A DNA stretch of 64,000 bases from an uncultured Lachnospiraceae bacterium (GCA_947245585.1 CAMXPV010000020.1:1-64000); one strand, 5' to 3'; numbered from the stretch's first letter, positions 36,691-46,367 are shown. Made by a program: numbers and translations. Notes: generated from the sequence alone by a model not told the origin.

Positions 36691-37749
36691 TCAGCTTTCC
36701 CTGCGTCCGGCAAAAAACAGATACAGGAAGAAGGGCGCGCCCAGAAGCGCCGTAATGGAACCGATCGGAATCTCATGGGGCGGCGTGAGGGTTCTGGCCG
36801 CCAAATCGCACAATACCAGAAAGCTTCCTCCGAGCAGAGCGCAGGCCGGCAGTGCCCGTCTGTGGGCCGCGCCGAAAAGCCGCCTGACAATATGGGGCAC
36901 AATCAAATCCACAAAGCCGATGATTCCCACAAAAGCCACCGCCGTACCGGTGAGTACCGCCACCGCTGTCATCAGCCGCCCCTTGACCTTTCGCAGATCC
37001 ACTCCCATCGCCTGGGCCTGCTCCTCTCCGAACGTCATCACGTCCAATTCTCCGGCATAGCGCAGAAAATAGAGGCCGACAACAACCGTGGCAGGAAACA
37101 GCACGCCCACCGCGCTCCACTCCCGCATGGAAAAACTGCCAAGCTGCCAAAGTTGGATGCGCTGCGCATAGGTTGGGGAGCCGGTCGCAAGCAGCGACAT
37201 AACTGCATTGCAAAACAGGGAAAGCACCATCCCAACGAGAATCACCGTCACATTGGACATGCCCCTGTCCAGCTTTGCTGAAAGAAACAGCACCATAAAC
37301 ACGGCGGCAAGGGCAAACCCAAGGCTGACGACAGGCAGCAGAAACGTCCCAAGCCCCGCCGAACTCAGGCCCAGTACAATCACCAGAGCCGCACCAAGTC
37401 CCGCGCCTGAGGAAACGCCCAACCCGAAGGGAGAGGCCAGCGGATTTTGTAAAAGCGACTGCATCACTGCGCCGCACAGAGCAAGAGCCGCCCCCGTCAA
37501 AAAGGCCAACAGCACCCGCGGCAGACGCATATCAAGCACCATGACACTATAACTTGTGGGAATGTGATCTGGCAAAGGGATGGCAAACATGCGCTCCGCC
37601 ATAATCGACCAAATATCTCCGGGCGACACATACACGCTCCCTGTTCCCACGCCCAAAAGTATGGCAAGAAAAGCTGTCAGGAGAAGAAGCCCTATTTTCA
37701 TCCCCGTCCCCATTTTCCTCTTCCTCCTCATGCCAGTCCTCTTCCTCAT
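36691..37749 (-). CDS. btuC: Cobalamin-type ABC transporter permease
   Basis: A 352-residue membrane subunit of the FecCD family with about ten helices. Family motifs include RLPRVLLAFLTGAALALCGAV-like text (RLPRVLLAFLTG), QNPLASPFGLGVSSGAGLG and the cytoplasmic coupling segment VGFVDLIVPHIVRR-like (IGFVDLIVPHIVRR). The frame start at 37749 overlaps the binding-protein stop (ATGA). Later Met codons at residues 13 and 17 also follow AG-rich sequence, so the exact start is open. Confidence 0.9.
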   Translation of the reverse strand: MRKRTGMRRKRKMGTGMKIGLLLLTAFLAILLGVGTGSVYVSPGDIWSIMAERMFAIPLPDHIPTSYSVMVLDMRLPRVLLAFLTGAALALCGAVMQSLLQNPLASPFGLGVSSGAGLGAALVIVLGLSSAGLGTFLLPVVSLGFALAAVFMVLFLSAKLDRGMSNVTVILVGMVLSLFCNAVMSLLATGSPTYAQRIQLWQLGSFSMREWSAVGVLFPATVVVGLYFLRYAGELDVMTFGEEQAQAMGVDLRKVKGRLMTAVAVLTGTAVAFVGIIGFVDLIVPHIVRRLFGAAHRRALPACALLGGSFLVLCDLAARTLTPPHEIPIGSITALLGAPFFLYLFFAGRRES

Positions 37750-38705
37750 TCTGTTTCAAACCGCTCCGGATAGAGCGCCTGTGCCATCTGCTCCACCGCC
37801 TTTACAATATTTTGGTCCGGCAGGGACGAGGCCATATTGTCGATATAGTAGACCTCCTGATTCTGCACGGCAGACACACCGGCCCACCCTTCTCTGCCAA
37901 GAATTTCCTCCACGGGCGCATCCGTGTAATTCACATTCGTGAAAATAACATCCGGATTAGCCGCGACCACGGTCTCGCCCTCCACGGAAAGCCATCCGTC
38001 CTGATCGGCCAACACATTCCTGCCGCCCGCCAGTTCCATCAGCTCATGCAGATAGGTGCCGCTCCCGCAGCTATATAAATAAGGCGCCGGTGATATTTCA
38101 AAATAAACGCTTTTCCGCTCCTCCTTTGGAATCTCCGAAACAATGCCGGACAGCCGCGCAAGCTCTGCATCCATTTCAGCCACCACGCGCTCCCCCTCTT
38201 CCGGCACGCCAAGAGCCTGCGCGAGAAAACGGATATCGCTCCGCACCCCTTCCACACTTTCACTGGTGGGTACACAAATCACGCACACACCCGCGTCGAT
38301 TAACGGCTGATAGGGCGCTTCCTGATCGTAAAGGGAAAGGTTTGACACAAAAAGGATATCCGGGGCAAGGGCCGTTAACTGCTCCACATCGGGATTTACC
38401 GTGTCAAAGGTCGGAACGTTTTCAGGCAGTCCCGCAATGCCCACGCTCTGCAAATCATAGCCCGTTATTTTCTCCTCCACGCCGAGCGCTGTCAACGTCT
38501 CGCAAATTGAAGGCGCAAGGGCCACCACGGAGTCTACCTGATCGGGAATCACCACAGACGCGCCGCTAGGGTCGGTGGTGGGACGCGAAGCGGCATTCTC
38601 CGCCACTTCCGGCGACGGTGCAGCCTTACCGCAGGCCGTCAGGGTAAACAGCAGCATACACAGCCAAATTACTACAATCCGTATTCTCTTCATTTCTCTT
38701 CTCAT
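37746..38705 (-). CDS. btuF: Cobalamin-type ABC substrate-binding lipoprotein
   Basis: A 319-residue extracellular binding protein of the BtuF/FhuD type (Peripla_BP_2). It has a lipoprotein signal (LLFTLTAC) and the two-lobed core with a long backbone helix (VVALAPSICETLTALGVEEKI, APDILFVSN, ANPDVIFTNV). The longer open frame upstream to 38942 is an artefact running through the riboswitch. AGGAGG lies just before ATG 38705 (MRREMKR). First gene of the btuFCD-like operon, under riboswitch control. Confidence 0.9.
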   Translation of the reverse strand: MRREMKRIRIVVIWLCMLLFTLTACGKAAPSPEVAENAASRPTTDPSGASVVIPDQVDSVVALAPSICETLTALGVEEKITGYDLQSVGIAGLPENVPTFDTVNPDVEQLTALAPDILFVSNLSLYDQEAPYQPLIDAGVCVICVPTSESVEGVRSDIRFLAQALGVPEEGERVVAEMDAELARLSGIVSEIPKEERKSVYFEISPAPYLYSCGSGTYLHELMELAGGRNVLADQDGWLSVEGETVVAANPDVIFTNVNYTDAPVEEILGREGWAGVSAVQNQEVYYIDNMASSLPDQNIVKAVEQMAQALYPERFETE

Positions 38706-38767
38706 AGTTTCCTCCTCATCTTCTGTCATTTTTCTGGCTCTGCTTTCTTCCATAAGTCTTCTGCCTC

Positions 38768-38788
38768 TGCTTATGCGCGCAAAAAAGC
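38768..38788 (+). repeat. 21-base post-terminator motif, copy 2
   Basis: TGCTTATGCGCGCAAAAAAGC matches the copy at 18696-18716 at 19 of 21 bases. Here it overlaps the U-tract of the riboswitch terminator. Confidence 0.4.
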
Positions 38789-38812
38789 GTCCTGTGTCAA
38801 AACACAGAACGC
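38781..38812 (-). terminator. Riboswitch expression-platform terminator
   Basis: GCGT-CTGTG / CACAG-ACGC type stem followed by TTTTTT on the minus strand, between the aptamer and btuF. A second stable hairpin (38822-38837, TGCCGCA / TGCGGCA) lies between the aptamer and the terminator. Confidence 0.75.
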
Positions 38813-38873
38813 ACAAAACCCTGCCGCATCTGCGGCAAGGCCGAATATCACGCAGTTCCGGTTTCGGCAGAAT

Positions 38874-38986
38874 GCCATCAGGCTGCCATGTATCTGACTT
38901 ATCCTCGCAAAGAGGCTTCACAGTGACCGACTCGCAGGGCATTTCACCCTATTCCATGCGCCGACAAAGCGGCTGCAGCTGATGCC
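38874..38986 (-). promoter_or_regulatory. Cobalamin riboswitch
   Basis: The aptamer upstream of the btuFCD-like operon. The closing stem pairs GGCATCAG (38979-38986) with CTGATGGC (38874-38881). The conserved core is visible on the minus strand as GGGTGAAATGCCC, then TCGGTCACTGTGAAGCC, then AGTCAGATACATGGC. The downstream terminator suggests transcriptional shut-off when corrinoid is bound. Confidence 0.88.
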
Positions 38987-39059
38987 GTATCAAATTATGC
39001 TGCCAGTGTAGCACAGTTCTTTCCCTTTGTCAAAACAGCGGTAAAGCCATTCTTTTTCC

Positions 39060-40655
39060 TTAATTCCATTTCACCACCACAACCGAATCCACCATCTGTA
39101 CGTACCCTGCCTGCGGATAGCAGGGCATCTCCAAAACCTCCGGCTTTTCCTGTGCCCCTTCAAAGACAACCTTCACATCCCGAAGCAGGATATTGTCAAA
39201 ATAGGCCTGATAGGTTCCCGGATACGTAATCGACGTGGGTTTGTTACAGCCGGAAACACCCTTCACCCGGTCCGTTCCCGGAATTTCCTGCAAAACCTTC
39301 GATATGTCCCCCACAAAGGTAACCGCTGTCTCACCCGGCACATACCCCTGCACCTGATCAATCTGCGCCACAACCTCCGTCATCAGGGACAGGGTTGCCT
39401 TGCTCTCCACCTCTTTCTTCACATAGACCGCATTGTCCGTCTGGATATAGGAAAAAATAATAAAGGAGAGCAAAACCGCTGTCGCGCCATATAATTTCCA
39501 ACCAACCGACATTCCCTGCCGTCTTTCGTCGTCCCTATCTTTACCTGCTTCTCCCGCCTTCTGCCCCTTCCCATCTGCGTTGCCAAAAACCCACCTCCAC
39601 AAAAGAAGCGGCACAAGGTAGAGCAGCCAAACCGCATACACCATCAGATCATGGACATGGGGATTTAACAGCCTCATCATATAGGCGGCAAAGGGCAGGA
39701 CCGCAGCCAGAAACAAAAGTAACAGCCAGTCCCTGATTGCAAAACTGCCCCATAACCGTTTCACCAAAAGAAGCACCAGACAGAGGCACACCCCAAGGAT
39801 CAGGATATTGACAGCCCATACCGCCTGATAGGGATAAATATTTTCATCCTTTGCAAAGAAGTGCGTCGCCGCTTCCTTGAGACAATAGTGCAGTCTCATC
39901 CTGATCGGTTCCGCGTTATCCCACAGATTGGTCACACTGTCATAATACCCCTCCGCAAGCGGCGTCTCCACCAGACCACTGACCAGTTTCATCAACACAT
40001 AATAAACGATTCCACCGACTCCGATCATTCCCAGACTAGCGCAGCCGTCCCAAAATACCTTCGCCGCGCCGTCCTTCCTGATCAGGTTCTGCATGGAAAC
40101 GAGAATGATCAAAACCACCGTCACCGCCAGATAGCATTGATAAATAGAAAGCGAGCAGGTTACCGCAAGCGCACCGAATAGCAGCCATTTTTTCTGCCGC
40201 TGCTCCCCGTAAAGCCTCCAAAAACACACACCCGCCACGGCAAGCATCAGGGCAAACATATCCGCCGCAAGCCACGGCGTATAGGCCGCCGCCACCGCCG
40301 TCACGGAGATATTTACCGTCATGATCCCGGCCGTCAGCAAGACTTCCGCCCTTTCGTAAAAACCAAACAGCTTACATACCAGAAACACGGCGATCCCTAA
40401 CCAGAAAAAGGCCGCGATGCCCAGACTCCACGGCATCAAAAGGCCCGACGCTGTCAATTCCCTGTACACCGGCTCCAAGATCCTGCCAAGGCCGATCTGA
40501 TGCTGATGAGCCTCCCAGGCATCATAAAAATCAAACACAGCGTCATGGGAAACGCTGATATTCACAAGCAGAAAACCGTGGGCAAACAGCCCCAGTAAAA
40601 ATGTGTACAGCAGACTTCTCTTAAAAAGAAGGCCTGCGCCATTCTGTCCATACAA
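39060..40655 (-). CDS. GtrII-like glucosyltransferase-domain membrane protein
   Basis: A 531-residue integral membrane protein with about eleven helices and a 100-residue soluble C-terminus. The N-terminal pattern (loop with HDAVFDFYDAWEAHQHQIGLGR, then many helices) resembles the glucosyltransferase GtrII / Glucos_trans_II family of surface-glycan-modifying enzymes, with acidic residues in the first outer loop. The start is TTG 40655, supported by GAGGAGG seven bases upstream. No other glycan genes adjoin it, so the acceptor is unknown. Confidence 0.65.
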   Translation of the reverse strand: MYGQNGAGLLFKRSLLYTFLLGLFAHGFLLVNISVSHDAVFDFYDAWEAHQHQIGLGRILEPVYRELTASGLLMPWSLGIAAFFWLGIAVFLVCKLFGFYERAEVLLTAGIMTVNISVTAVAAAYTPWLAADMFALMLAVAGVCFWRLYGEQRQKKWLLFGALAVTCSLSIYQCYLAVTVVLIILVSMQNLIRKDGAAKVFWDGCASLGMIGVGGIVYYVLMKLVSGLVETPLAEGYYDSVTNLWDNAEPIRMRLHYCLKEAATHFFAKDENIYPYQAVWAVNILILGVCLCLVLLLVKRLWGSFAIRDWLLLLFLAAVLPFAAYMMRLLNPHVHDLMVYAVWLLYLVPLLLWRWVFGNADGKGQKAGEAGKDRDDERRQGMSVGWKLYGATAVLLSFIIFSYIQTDNAVYVKKEVESKATLSLMTEVVAQIDQVQGYVPGETAVTFVGDISKVLQEIPGTDRVKGVSGCNKPTSITYPGTYQAYFDNILLRDVKVVFEGAQEKPEVLEMPCYPQAGYVQMVDSVVVVKWN

Positions 40656-40736
40656 TTTCCGTCCTCCTCAGTCGTTCTATTTCTTTGCGGTTCCTATAGC
40701 ATAATACCACGTTATCCTCCAATGCGCCACCGTAAC

Positions 40737-40788
40737 GCAAAAAAACTCACTTCAATCCTGTCTGTAAACAAAATCGAAGTGAGCTTTT
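40737..40788 (-). terminator. Terminator of tpiA
   Basis: CTCACTTC / GAAGTGAG stem with a 20-base loop, flanked by T runs on both strands. It ends the glycolytic cluster gap-pgk-tpiA. Confidence 0.85.
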
Positions 40789-40835
40789 TATTTTTAGGAT
40801 ACCCGGTTATACGTAATAATATACGTTCCTGCCGC

Positions 40836-41582
40836 CTACGCGTTCACGATCTGCCCGAAATCAGGCTTGAGCGCCGCGCCGCCAATCAGACCGCCGTCGA
40901 TGTCAGGCTTGGACAGAAGCTCCGCCGCATTGGAAGCGTTCATGGAACCGCCGTACTGGATGCGAACCGCCTCTGCGGTAGCTGCGTCGTACATCTCAGC
41001 GATGCAGTCACGGATGCCCTTACATACCTCCTGCGCCTGATCGGAGGTAGCGGTCTTGCCGGTTCCGATCGCCCAGATCGGCTCGTAAGCGATGACCATG
41101 CCCTTTACCTGATCTGCGGTAACACCTGCCAGATCGGACTTGATCTGTAAACGAATCCAGTCCATGGTTACGTTCATTTCTCTCTGCTCTAAGGACTCAC
41201 CGCAGCAAAGGATCGGCACAAGACCTGCCTCTAACGCCTTGAGCACCTTCTTGTTCAGGAATGCGTCGTCCTCCTTGAAATACTCTCTTCTCTCGGAGTG
41301 GCCGATGATCACATACTCCACGCCCGCATCTTTCAACATGGGAGCGGAAATTTCGCCCGTGTACGCGCCCTTATCCTCAATGTAGAAGTTCTCTGCGCCC
41401 ACATGTACATTTGTGCCCTTTACCGCTTCCGCCACGGGTACAATATCAATCGCGGGTACGCAGTAAACCACGTCAACCGCATCGTTTTTCACCAGATCCT
41501 TTAAGGTTGCACAGAGCGCAACAGCCTCACTGGGAGTCATGTTCATCTTCCAGTTGCCGGCGATAATTCTTTTTCTTGCCAT
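40836..41582 (-). CDS. tpiA: Triose-phosphate isomerase
   Basis: Interconverts dihydroxyacetone phosphate and glyceraldehyde 3-phosphate. It has 248 residues, the usual TIM barrel. The N-terminal Asn/Lys motif is GNWKMN, the catalytic His is in IIGHSERR, the catalytic Glu is in [11 protein letters not shown], and the phosphate loop is [14 protein letters not shown] lies before ATG 41582. Last gene of gap-pgk-tpiA, 27 bases after pgk. Confidence 0.98.
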   Translation of the reverse strand: MARKRIIAGNWKMNMTPSEAVALCATLKDLVKNDAVDVVYCVPAIDIVPVAEAVKGTNVHVGAENFYIEDKGAYTGEISAPMLKDAGVEYVIIGHSERREYFKEDDAFLNKKVLKALEAGLVPILCCGESLEQREMNVTMDWIRLQIKSDLAGVTADQVKGMVIAYEPIWAIGTGKTATSDQAQEVCKGIRDCIAEMYDAATAEAVRIQYGGSMNASNAAELLSKPDIDGGLIGGAALKPDFGQIVNA

Positions 41583-41609
41583 GATTGTATTCTCCTTATA
41601 CTTTAATGT

Positions 41610-42842
41610 TTACTTGTCGTCAGCTGCTACCACGCCCGGAAGCTCCTTACCCTCTAGGAACTCAAGGGAAGCGCCGCCGCCTGTGGAAATGTGGGACATC
41701 TTGTCTGCAAAGCCAAGCTGGTTACAAGCCGCTGCGGAATCGCCGCCGCCGATGATGGTGGTTGCGTCTGTCTCAGCCAACGCCTTCGCAACTGCGATCG
41801 TGCCCTTTGCCAGAGTGGGGTTCTCAAACACGCCCATAGGCCCGTTCCATACAACCGTCTTAGCGGACTTCACAGCATTTGCAAAAAGCTCCTGGGTCTT
41901 AGGACCGATATCCAGACCTTCCTTGTCAGCCGGGATCTTGTCAGCGTCCACATACTCCACATCAACAGGGCCGTCGATGGGGTTCGGGAAAGCCGAAGCA
42001 ACGCCGGTGTCGATGGGAAGTAACAGCTGCTTGCCGAGCTTTTCAGCCTTCGCCATCATCTCTTTACAATAGTCAAGCTTCTCGTCGTCTACCAGAGAGT
42101 TACCGATCTCGTAGCCCTTTGCCTTCAGGAAGGTGAAAGCCATGCCGCCGCCGATGATCAGGGTGTCACACTTCTCAAGCAGGTTGTTGATTACGTTCAG
42201 TTTGTCGGCAACCTTCGCGCCACCAAGAATTGCCACGAAAGGTCTTACCGGGTTCTCCACCGCATTGCCGAGGAAGTCGATCTCCTTCTGCATCAGATAA
42301 CCAACCGCGTTCTCGCCGCCCTTCTCGGTGATAAACTTGGTGACAACAGCCACGGAAGCGTGCGCTCTGTGCGCGGAACCGAATGCGTCGCATACATATA
42401 CGTCAGCCAGATCAGCCAGCTCTTTTGCGAAAGCCTCTCCTGCCTCCTTGGGCTTGGTCTCCTCTTTGCCGCGGAAACGGGTATTCTGTAAGAGAACCAC
42501 GTCACCCTCGTTCATAGCTGCAACAGCAGCCGTAGCCGCCTCGCCGGTCACGTTGTCATCCTTTACGAAATTGACGGGCTTGCCAAGCTTCTCGGAAAGT
42601 CTCTCAGCAACAGGCGCCAGAGACTCGCCCTCGTTGGGGCCGTTCTTTACCTTGCCAAGGTGGGAGCAAAGGATAACTTTGCCGCCGTCGGCAAGCAGTT
42701 TCTTGATGGTGGGAAGAGCTGCAACGATACGGGTCTCATCCGTGATCTTGCCCTCCTTCAAAGGTACGTTAAAGTCACATCTCACAAGGACGCGCTTACC
42801 CTTAACGTTGATATCATCTACAGACTTTTTGTTTAATGACAT
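41610..42842 (-). CDS. pgk: Phosphoglycerate kinase
   Basis: Converts 1,3-bisphosphoglycerate and ADP to 3-phosphoglycerate and ATP. It has 410 residues in two lobes. Signature motifs: [33 protein letters not shown], the hinge [11 protein letters not shown] and the nucleotide-binding WNGPMGVFE and GGGDSAAA. An AGGAGG site precedes ATG 42842. It is co-directional with gap and tpiA. Confidence 0.98.
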   Translation of the reverse strand: MSLNKKSVDDINVKGKRVLVRCDFNVPLKEGKITDETRIVAALPTIKKLLADGGKVILCSHLGKVKNGPNEGESLAPVAERLSEKLGKPVNFVKDDNVTGEAATAAVAAMNEGDVVLLQNTRFRGKEETKPKEAGEAFAKELADLADVYVCDAFGSAHRAHASVAVVTKFITEKGGENAVGYLMQKEIDFLGNAVENPVRPFVAILGGAKVADKLNVINNLLEKCDTLIIGGGMAFTFLKAKGYEIGNSLVDDEKLDYCKEMMAKAEKLGKQLLLPIDTGVASAFPNPIDGPVDVEYVDADKIPADKEGLDIGPKTQELFANAVKSAKTVVWNGPMGVFENPTLAKGTIAVAKALAETDATTIIGGGDSAAACNQLGFADKMSHISTGGGASLEFLEGKELPGVVAADDK

Positions 42843-42885
42843 TTGTGTTTCCTCCTGTTTTTTATTTGCGGTCTGACCACATACA

Positions 42886-42915
42886 AAGAGACCCGGCCCA
42901 GCGGCCGAGCCTCTT
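42886..42915 (-). terminator. Hairpin between gap and pgk
   Basis: AGAG-CTCGGCC / GGCCGGG-CTCT on the minus strand with a 4-base loop, followed by TTTGT. It could be a weak terminator or an mRNA-stabilising hairpin that separates gap expression from pgk. Confidence 0.55.
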
Positions 42916-42959
42916 GAAAATACTAACTATATTTCTCCAAATACAGACTTCTTTTCGCT

Positions 42960-43961
42960 TTAGTTAAGCTCAGAGAAGTACTTAATGGTACGAACCATCT
43001 GAGAGGTGTAGCTGTTCTCGTTATCATACCAGGAAACAACCTGAACCAGATTGTCCTCGCCTACCATGGTCTGGGTAGCGTCGAAGATGGAACCGTAGGT
43101 GCTGCCTACGATATCGGAAGAAACGATCTCATCCTCGTTGTAGCCGAAGGACTCGGTAGCTGCTGCCTTCATAGCCGCGTTGATCTCTTCCTTGGTAACG
43201 GACTTCTCTACGGTTGCAACCAGAATGGTGGTAGAACCTGTAGGGGTAGGAACACGCTGTGCGGAACCGATCAGCTTGCCGTTCAGCTCAGGGATAACAA
43301 GGCCGATAGCCTTTGCAGCGCCTGTGCTGTTGGGAACGATGTTCACTGCGCCTGCGCGGGATCTTCTCAGATCGCCCTTTCTCTGGGGACCGTCAAGGAT
43401 CATCTGATCGCCTGTGTAAGCATGGATGGTGCTCATGATACCGGACTTGATGGTTGCCAGATCATTTAACGCCTTAGCCATGGGAGCCAGACAGTTTGTC
43501 GTGCAGGAAGCTGCGGAAATGATGGTATCCGAAGCCTTCAGTGTCTCATGGTTTACATTGTATACGATGGTAGGAAGATCGTTTCCTGCGGGAGCAGAGA
43601 TAACAACCTTTCTAGCGCCTGCATTGATGTGGGCCTGAGCTTTCTCTTTACTGGTATAGAAGCCGGAGCACTCCAACACAACGTCAACCTTGAGCTCGCC
43701 CCAAGGACAATTGTTTGCATCGGGCTCTTTGTAGATCTTTAATGTCTTACCATCAACAGTGATGGAATCCTCGCCTGCGGATACGGTATCAGCCAGAGCG
43801 TATTTACCCTGAGAAGAATCGTACTTTAACAGATGTGCCAACATCTTAGGGCTTGTCAGATCGTTGATCGCTACAACCTCATAACCCTCTGCTCCGAACA
43901 TCTGTCTGAATGCCAGACGACCGATACGGCCAAAACCATTAATTGCTACTCTTACTGCCAT
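42960..43961 (-). CDS. gap: Glyceraldehyde-3-phosphate dehydrogenase
   Basis: NAD-dependent oxidative phosphorylation of glyceraldehyde 3-phosphate. It has 333 residues. The Rossmann start is INGFGRIGR, the catalytic Cys is in [15 protein letters not shown], the His lies in the TIHAYTGDQ segment, and [10 protein letters not shown] is near the C-terminus. AGGAGG precedes ATG 43961. It is preceded by a promoter with two palindromes in its leader. No cggR-type regulator is linked. Confidence 0.98.
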   Translation of the reverse strand: MAVRVAINGFGRIGRLAFRQMFGAEGYEVVAINDLTSPKMLAHLLKYDSSQGKYALADTVSAGEDSITVDGKTLKIYKEPDANNCPWGELKVDVVLECSGFYTSKEKAQAHINAGARKVVISAPAGNDLPTIVYNVNHETLKASDTIISAASCTTNCLAPMAKALNDLATIKSGIMSTIHAYTGDQMILDGPQRKGDLRRSRAGAVNIVPNSTGAAKAIGLVIPELNGKLIGSAQRVPTPTGSTTILVATVEKSVTKEEINAAMKAAATESFGYNEDEIVSSDIVGSTYGSIFDATQTMVGEDNLVQVVSWYDNENSYTSQMVRTIKYFSELN

Positions 43962-44015
43962 TTTTCGTTCCTCCTGAATCTTGTTTTTTTGTTACTTTGC
44001 TATATAACTTTGCCA

Positions 44016-44049
44016 ATCCAATTGGATAAGATTGACAAAATTTTGTCAA
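44016..44049 (-). promoter_or_regulatory. Two palindromes in the gap leader (possible operators)
   Basis: A perfect 18-bp palindrome TTGACAAAATTTTGTCAA (44032-44049) lies directly downstream of the gap -10 box. A second perfect 12-bp palindrome ATCCAATTGGAT follows (44016-44027). The position suggests repressor binding or an mRNA hairpin. It is not a clear match to the Rex consensus. Confidence 0.5.
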
Positions 44050-44056
44050 CGACTAT

Positions 44057-44085
44057 ATTTTACCCAATTTGTCCTAAAAATTCAA
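44057..44085 (-). promoter_or_regulatory. gap promoter
   Basis: TTGAAT (44080-44085), a 17-base spacer and TAAAAT (44057-44062) on the minus strand, about 95 bases before the gap start codon. Confidence 0.7.
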
Positions 44086-44126
44086 GACGTAAATCAAAAA
44101 TAATTAGGAAAAGATTCCAAAACACA

Positions 44127-45830
44127 TCAATAACAATCGCGCAGATCATAAAATTCCACAGAGGGCTCCCTTCCGAACTCAGTAACAATGCCGTAAAACG
44201 TTACGCTAAAGCCGCTGCCGTCCTCATTGACGGTCAGTTTCGCGCCCCGGTCCTGCAGAAAATACCAGGCGTTCCCCACGGTTATCATGCGGGTGTATTT
44301 CGGAAAACTGAACTTTTCGCCGGAATAATAGCCGTCCAGACAGTCGTAGGTCGGGATAAAAAGCTTACAAAGCAGTTCGCCCGTGTCCGGGTCATGCACC
44401 TCATGCCAGTCCCCGTCCTCATTCTCCCACTCCCCGCTGCGCTTTTCGTATGCCGCTCCCCACTCCCGGTACTGCTCCGGGGTGATATTCCAGGCTTCAA
44501 ACAGAAACATGTAGCACCGGTACGCGTCCTGCAGTCCTTCGGAAAGCTCCTTTGCCTCCACGCTCCGCAGATCATATGCCTGCCTTTCGGCAAAGGAAAA
44601 ATCCGGCACGCCGCCATATAAAAGGACTTGCGGAAACAGCACGGACTCTGTGCAGACAGCCACCTCCGATATACGCTGCAGCTCCTCCTGCTCCCGGAAC
44701 ATCTTTACCGCGCTCTCGCAAAACGAGTCTATCTCTCCGATATCCGAATAGAGCAGTGTGGCATATTCTATGGTTTCCGGATCTGCGTAAGTGCCGCCCG
44801 TATAACTCACCAGACAGCCCTCCAGACCGTACTGCGCGGCGTAATACTCAAAAAGCAGCTGTTCGTAATCCTCCTGCACCAGATATACCCGCTTTCCCTC
44901 CACATATCCGATTTCCACCTTCGCGGTGACAGGCCACTCCGGATGCGCAGCGGAATACAGATGATAAACAATATAGCCGTTTTTATCTTTCTCCAACCGC
45001 TCCGGCTCGGAAAAGGTCGTTTCCGGATAGCGCTCTGCCATATAGTCGATCAGGAAAAGACGTCCGTTCTCCCGCTGTCTGTGGATTGTCACGGGAATCA
45101 TAATACAGACGACCAGAAAAGCCACCGCCACAGCACAAATAGAAATACGAAGGATTTTATCATTCTTTGCCCATCGCTGTTCGTACTGTATATTCCTCTG
45201 CTGTTTCTCATAGGCCGGATACAGACTTCTGTAGAGCCGCTGCAGGTCTCCCTGATATGCAATCCCCTCGCTTTCCTGAAAACCGTAAGCCTCCCAGAAG
45301 AGCATTTTCACCTCGTCAATGCCGTAAAAACATTTATTGTCAATCTCGTCTGCAAGGGTCTTCAGTACCTGCGGATGGTAACGGATATCCTGAAACTCCT
45401 CAGAAGCCAGATATGCCTTCCACCACTCCATGATCTCCTGATCGTGGTAAGGACCATGAAACTCCTTCCAACGATCCAAAAACACGTCTGCCTGCTGCCC
45501 GTGTTTCTCCGTGCTCTCCTCAAAATAAGCCCGCAGTTCTTCCCTCTCGGGCTCCTCTGTGGTTTCCTCTTCCGTTTCGCCCACGCTCCTTCCGGCATCC
45601 TCCGGCACGCTTTCCGCCGTTTTGTAAAACCATGTTATGCTGCTGCCGGACTGCTCAACCTGTCTGGCATAGTCCGCATATCCAAGCGCCGCCTGATAGG
45701 CCTCGTGCAGCTGCCTGAACTCCTCCGGTGCATCCTCCGGGTGAATCTCTCTTGTCTTCGCCGCGTAGGCTCTCCTGATGGTTTTTTTGTCTGTGGTCGG
45801 CTCTATGCCGAGTATCTTCCAAATATTCAT
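44127..45830 (-). CDS. Membrane-anchored J-domain protein
   Basis: A 567-residue protein. Residues 1-55 form a short J-domain (MNIWKILGIEPTTDKKTIRR ... FRQLHEAYQ) in which the HPD tripeptide reads HPED (30-33). A conserved cytoplasmic segment follows (about 110-205, EWWKAYLASEEFQDIRYHPQ), then one transmembrane helix (about 227-247) and an extracytoplasmic domain of about 320 residues of unknown fold. ATG 45830 is preferred because GGGG precedes it and it begins at the J-domain. The next gene upstream is a shortened paralogue, and beyond that lies an Hsp70, so this is probably its dedicated co-chaperone. Confidence 0.8.
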   Translation of the reverse strand: MNIWKILGIEPTTDKKTIRRAYAAKTREIHPEDAPEEFRQLHEAYQAALGYADYARQVEQSGSSITWFYKTAESVPEDAGRSVGETEEETTEEPEREELRAYFEESTEKHGQQADVFLDRWKEFHGPYHDQEIMEWWKAYLASEEFQDIRYHPQVLKTLADEIDNKCFYGIDEVKMLFWEAYGFQESEGIAYQGDLQRLYRSLYPAYEKQQRNIQYEQRWAKNDKILRISICAVAVAFLVVCIMIPVTIHRQRENGRLFLIDYMAERYPETTFSEPERLEKDKNGYIVYHLYSAAHPEWPVTAKVEIGYVEGKRVYLVQEDYEQLLFEYYAAQYGLEGCLVSYTGGTYADPETIEYATLLYSDIGEIDSFCESAVKMFREQEELQRISEVAVCTESVLFPQVLLYGGVPDFSFAERQAYDLRSVEAKELSEGLQDAYRCYMFLFEAWNITPEQYREWGAAYEKRSGEWENEDGDWHEVHDPDTGELLCKLFIPTYDCLDGYYSGEKFSFPKYTRMITVGNAWYFLQDRGAKLTVNEDGSGFSVTFYGIVTEFGREPSVEFYDLRDCY

Positions 45831-45857
45831 GTTAATCCCCATATTTCAGTATCATTT

Positions 45858-46367
45858 TTATACGTTGTCCTCCACCAGATTTCTGGCATAGTATAACAGC
45901 GCAATCACGACCGGAACAAGCGCCCTCCCGTCATGAATCATATAAGCGCCCCAAATACAGAAAAGCAGGATCAGAACAATCGCCGCGATCCTGACCAGAC
46001 GCTTTGTCTTTTTTTTCATCCGCCGCCTGATCCGTTTCGGATGCAGATATCTCCGCAATTTGCACACTTCGTCCTGATACGCGCCCTGATATGCGGTCTT
46101 ATCGTCTTCCCAAAAACCATAGGCCTCCCAGAGGAGACGCTTGATCTCATCCGTCATATAATCTTTATGAAAAAAATCATGCCGAAGGAATCTCCATGCC
46201 CTCTCGCCCGCAAGCACATGCACCACCTGCGGGTGAAAGCGGATATTCTGAAATTCCTCCGAGAACAGATACCCCCTCCACCAGTCGAGCGTCCCCGGTC
46301 TTTCATGGGAATTCCTGTAGGCGTTCCAGTATCGGATAAAGGCGTCCACGCGCCTGTCTGTTTCCAT
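45858..46367 (-). CDS. Shortened membrane paralogue of the J-domain protein
   Basis: 169 residues. It lacks the J-domain and the large outer domain, but its core (DWWRGYLFSEEFQNIRFHPQ ... LLWEAYGFWEDDKTAYQG) aligns with about residues 115-200 of the downstream protein. Two closely spaced helices follow a basic cluster (RIRRRMKKKTKR). GGAGG lies before ATG 46367. Likely a duplicate reduced to the membrane-anchored adaptor region. Confidence 0.7.
   Translation of the reverse strand: METDRRVDAFIRYWNAYRNSHERPGTLDWWRGYLFSEEFQNIRFHPQVVHVLAGERAWRFLRHDFFHKDYMTDEIKRLLWEAYGFWEDDKTAYQGAYQDEVCKLRRYLHPKRIRRRMKKKTKRLVRIAAIVLILLFCIWGAYMIHDGRALVPVVIALLYYARNLVEDNV

Noticed and set aside
38706-38942. N-terminal extension of the BtuF frame
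   Set aside because: It runs through the cobalamin riboswitch and its terminator. The ATG with AGGAGG at 38705 fits a lipoprotein signal.
44628-45896. 422-codon frame opposite the J-domain protein
   Set aside because: It is antisense to a convincing gene, has no Shine-Dalgarno sequence, and its composition is that of a shadow frame.
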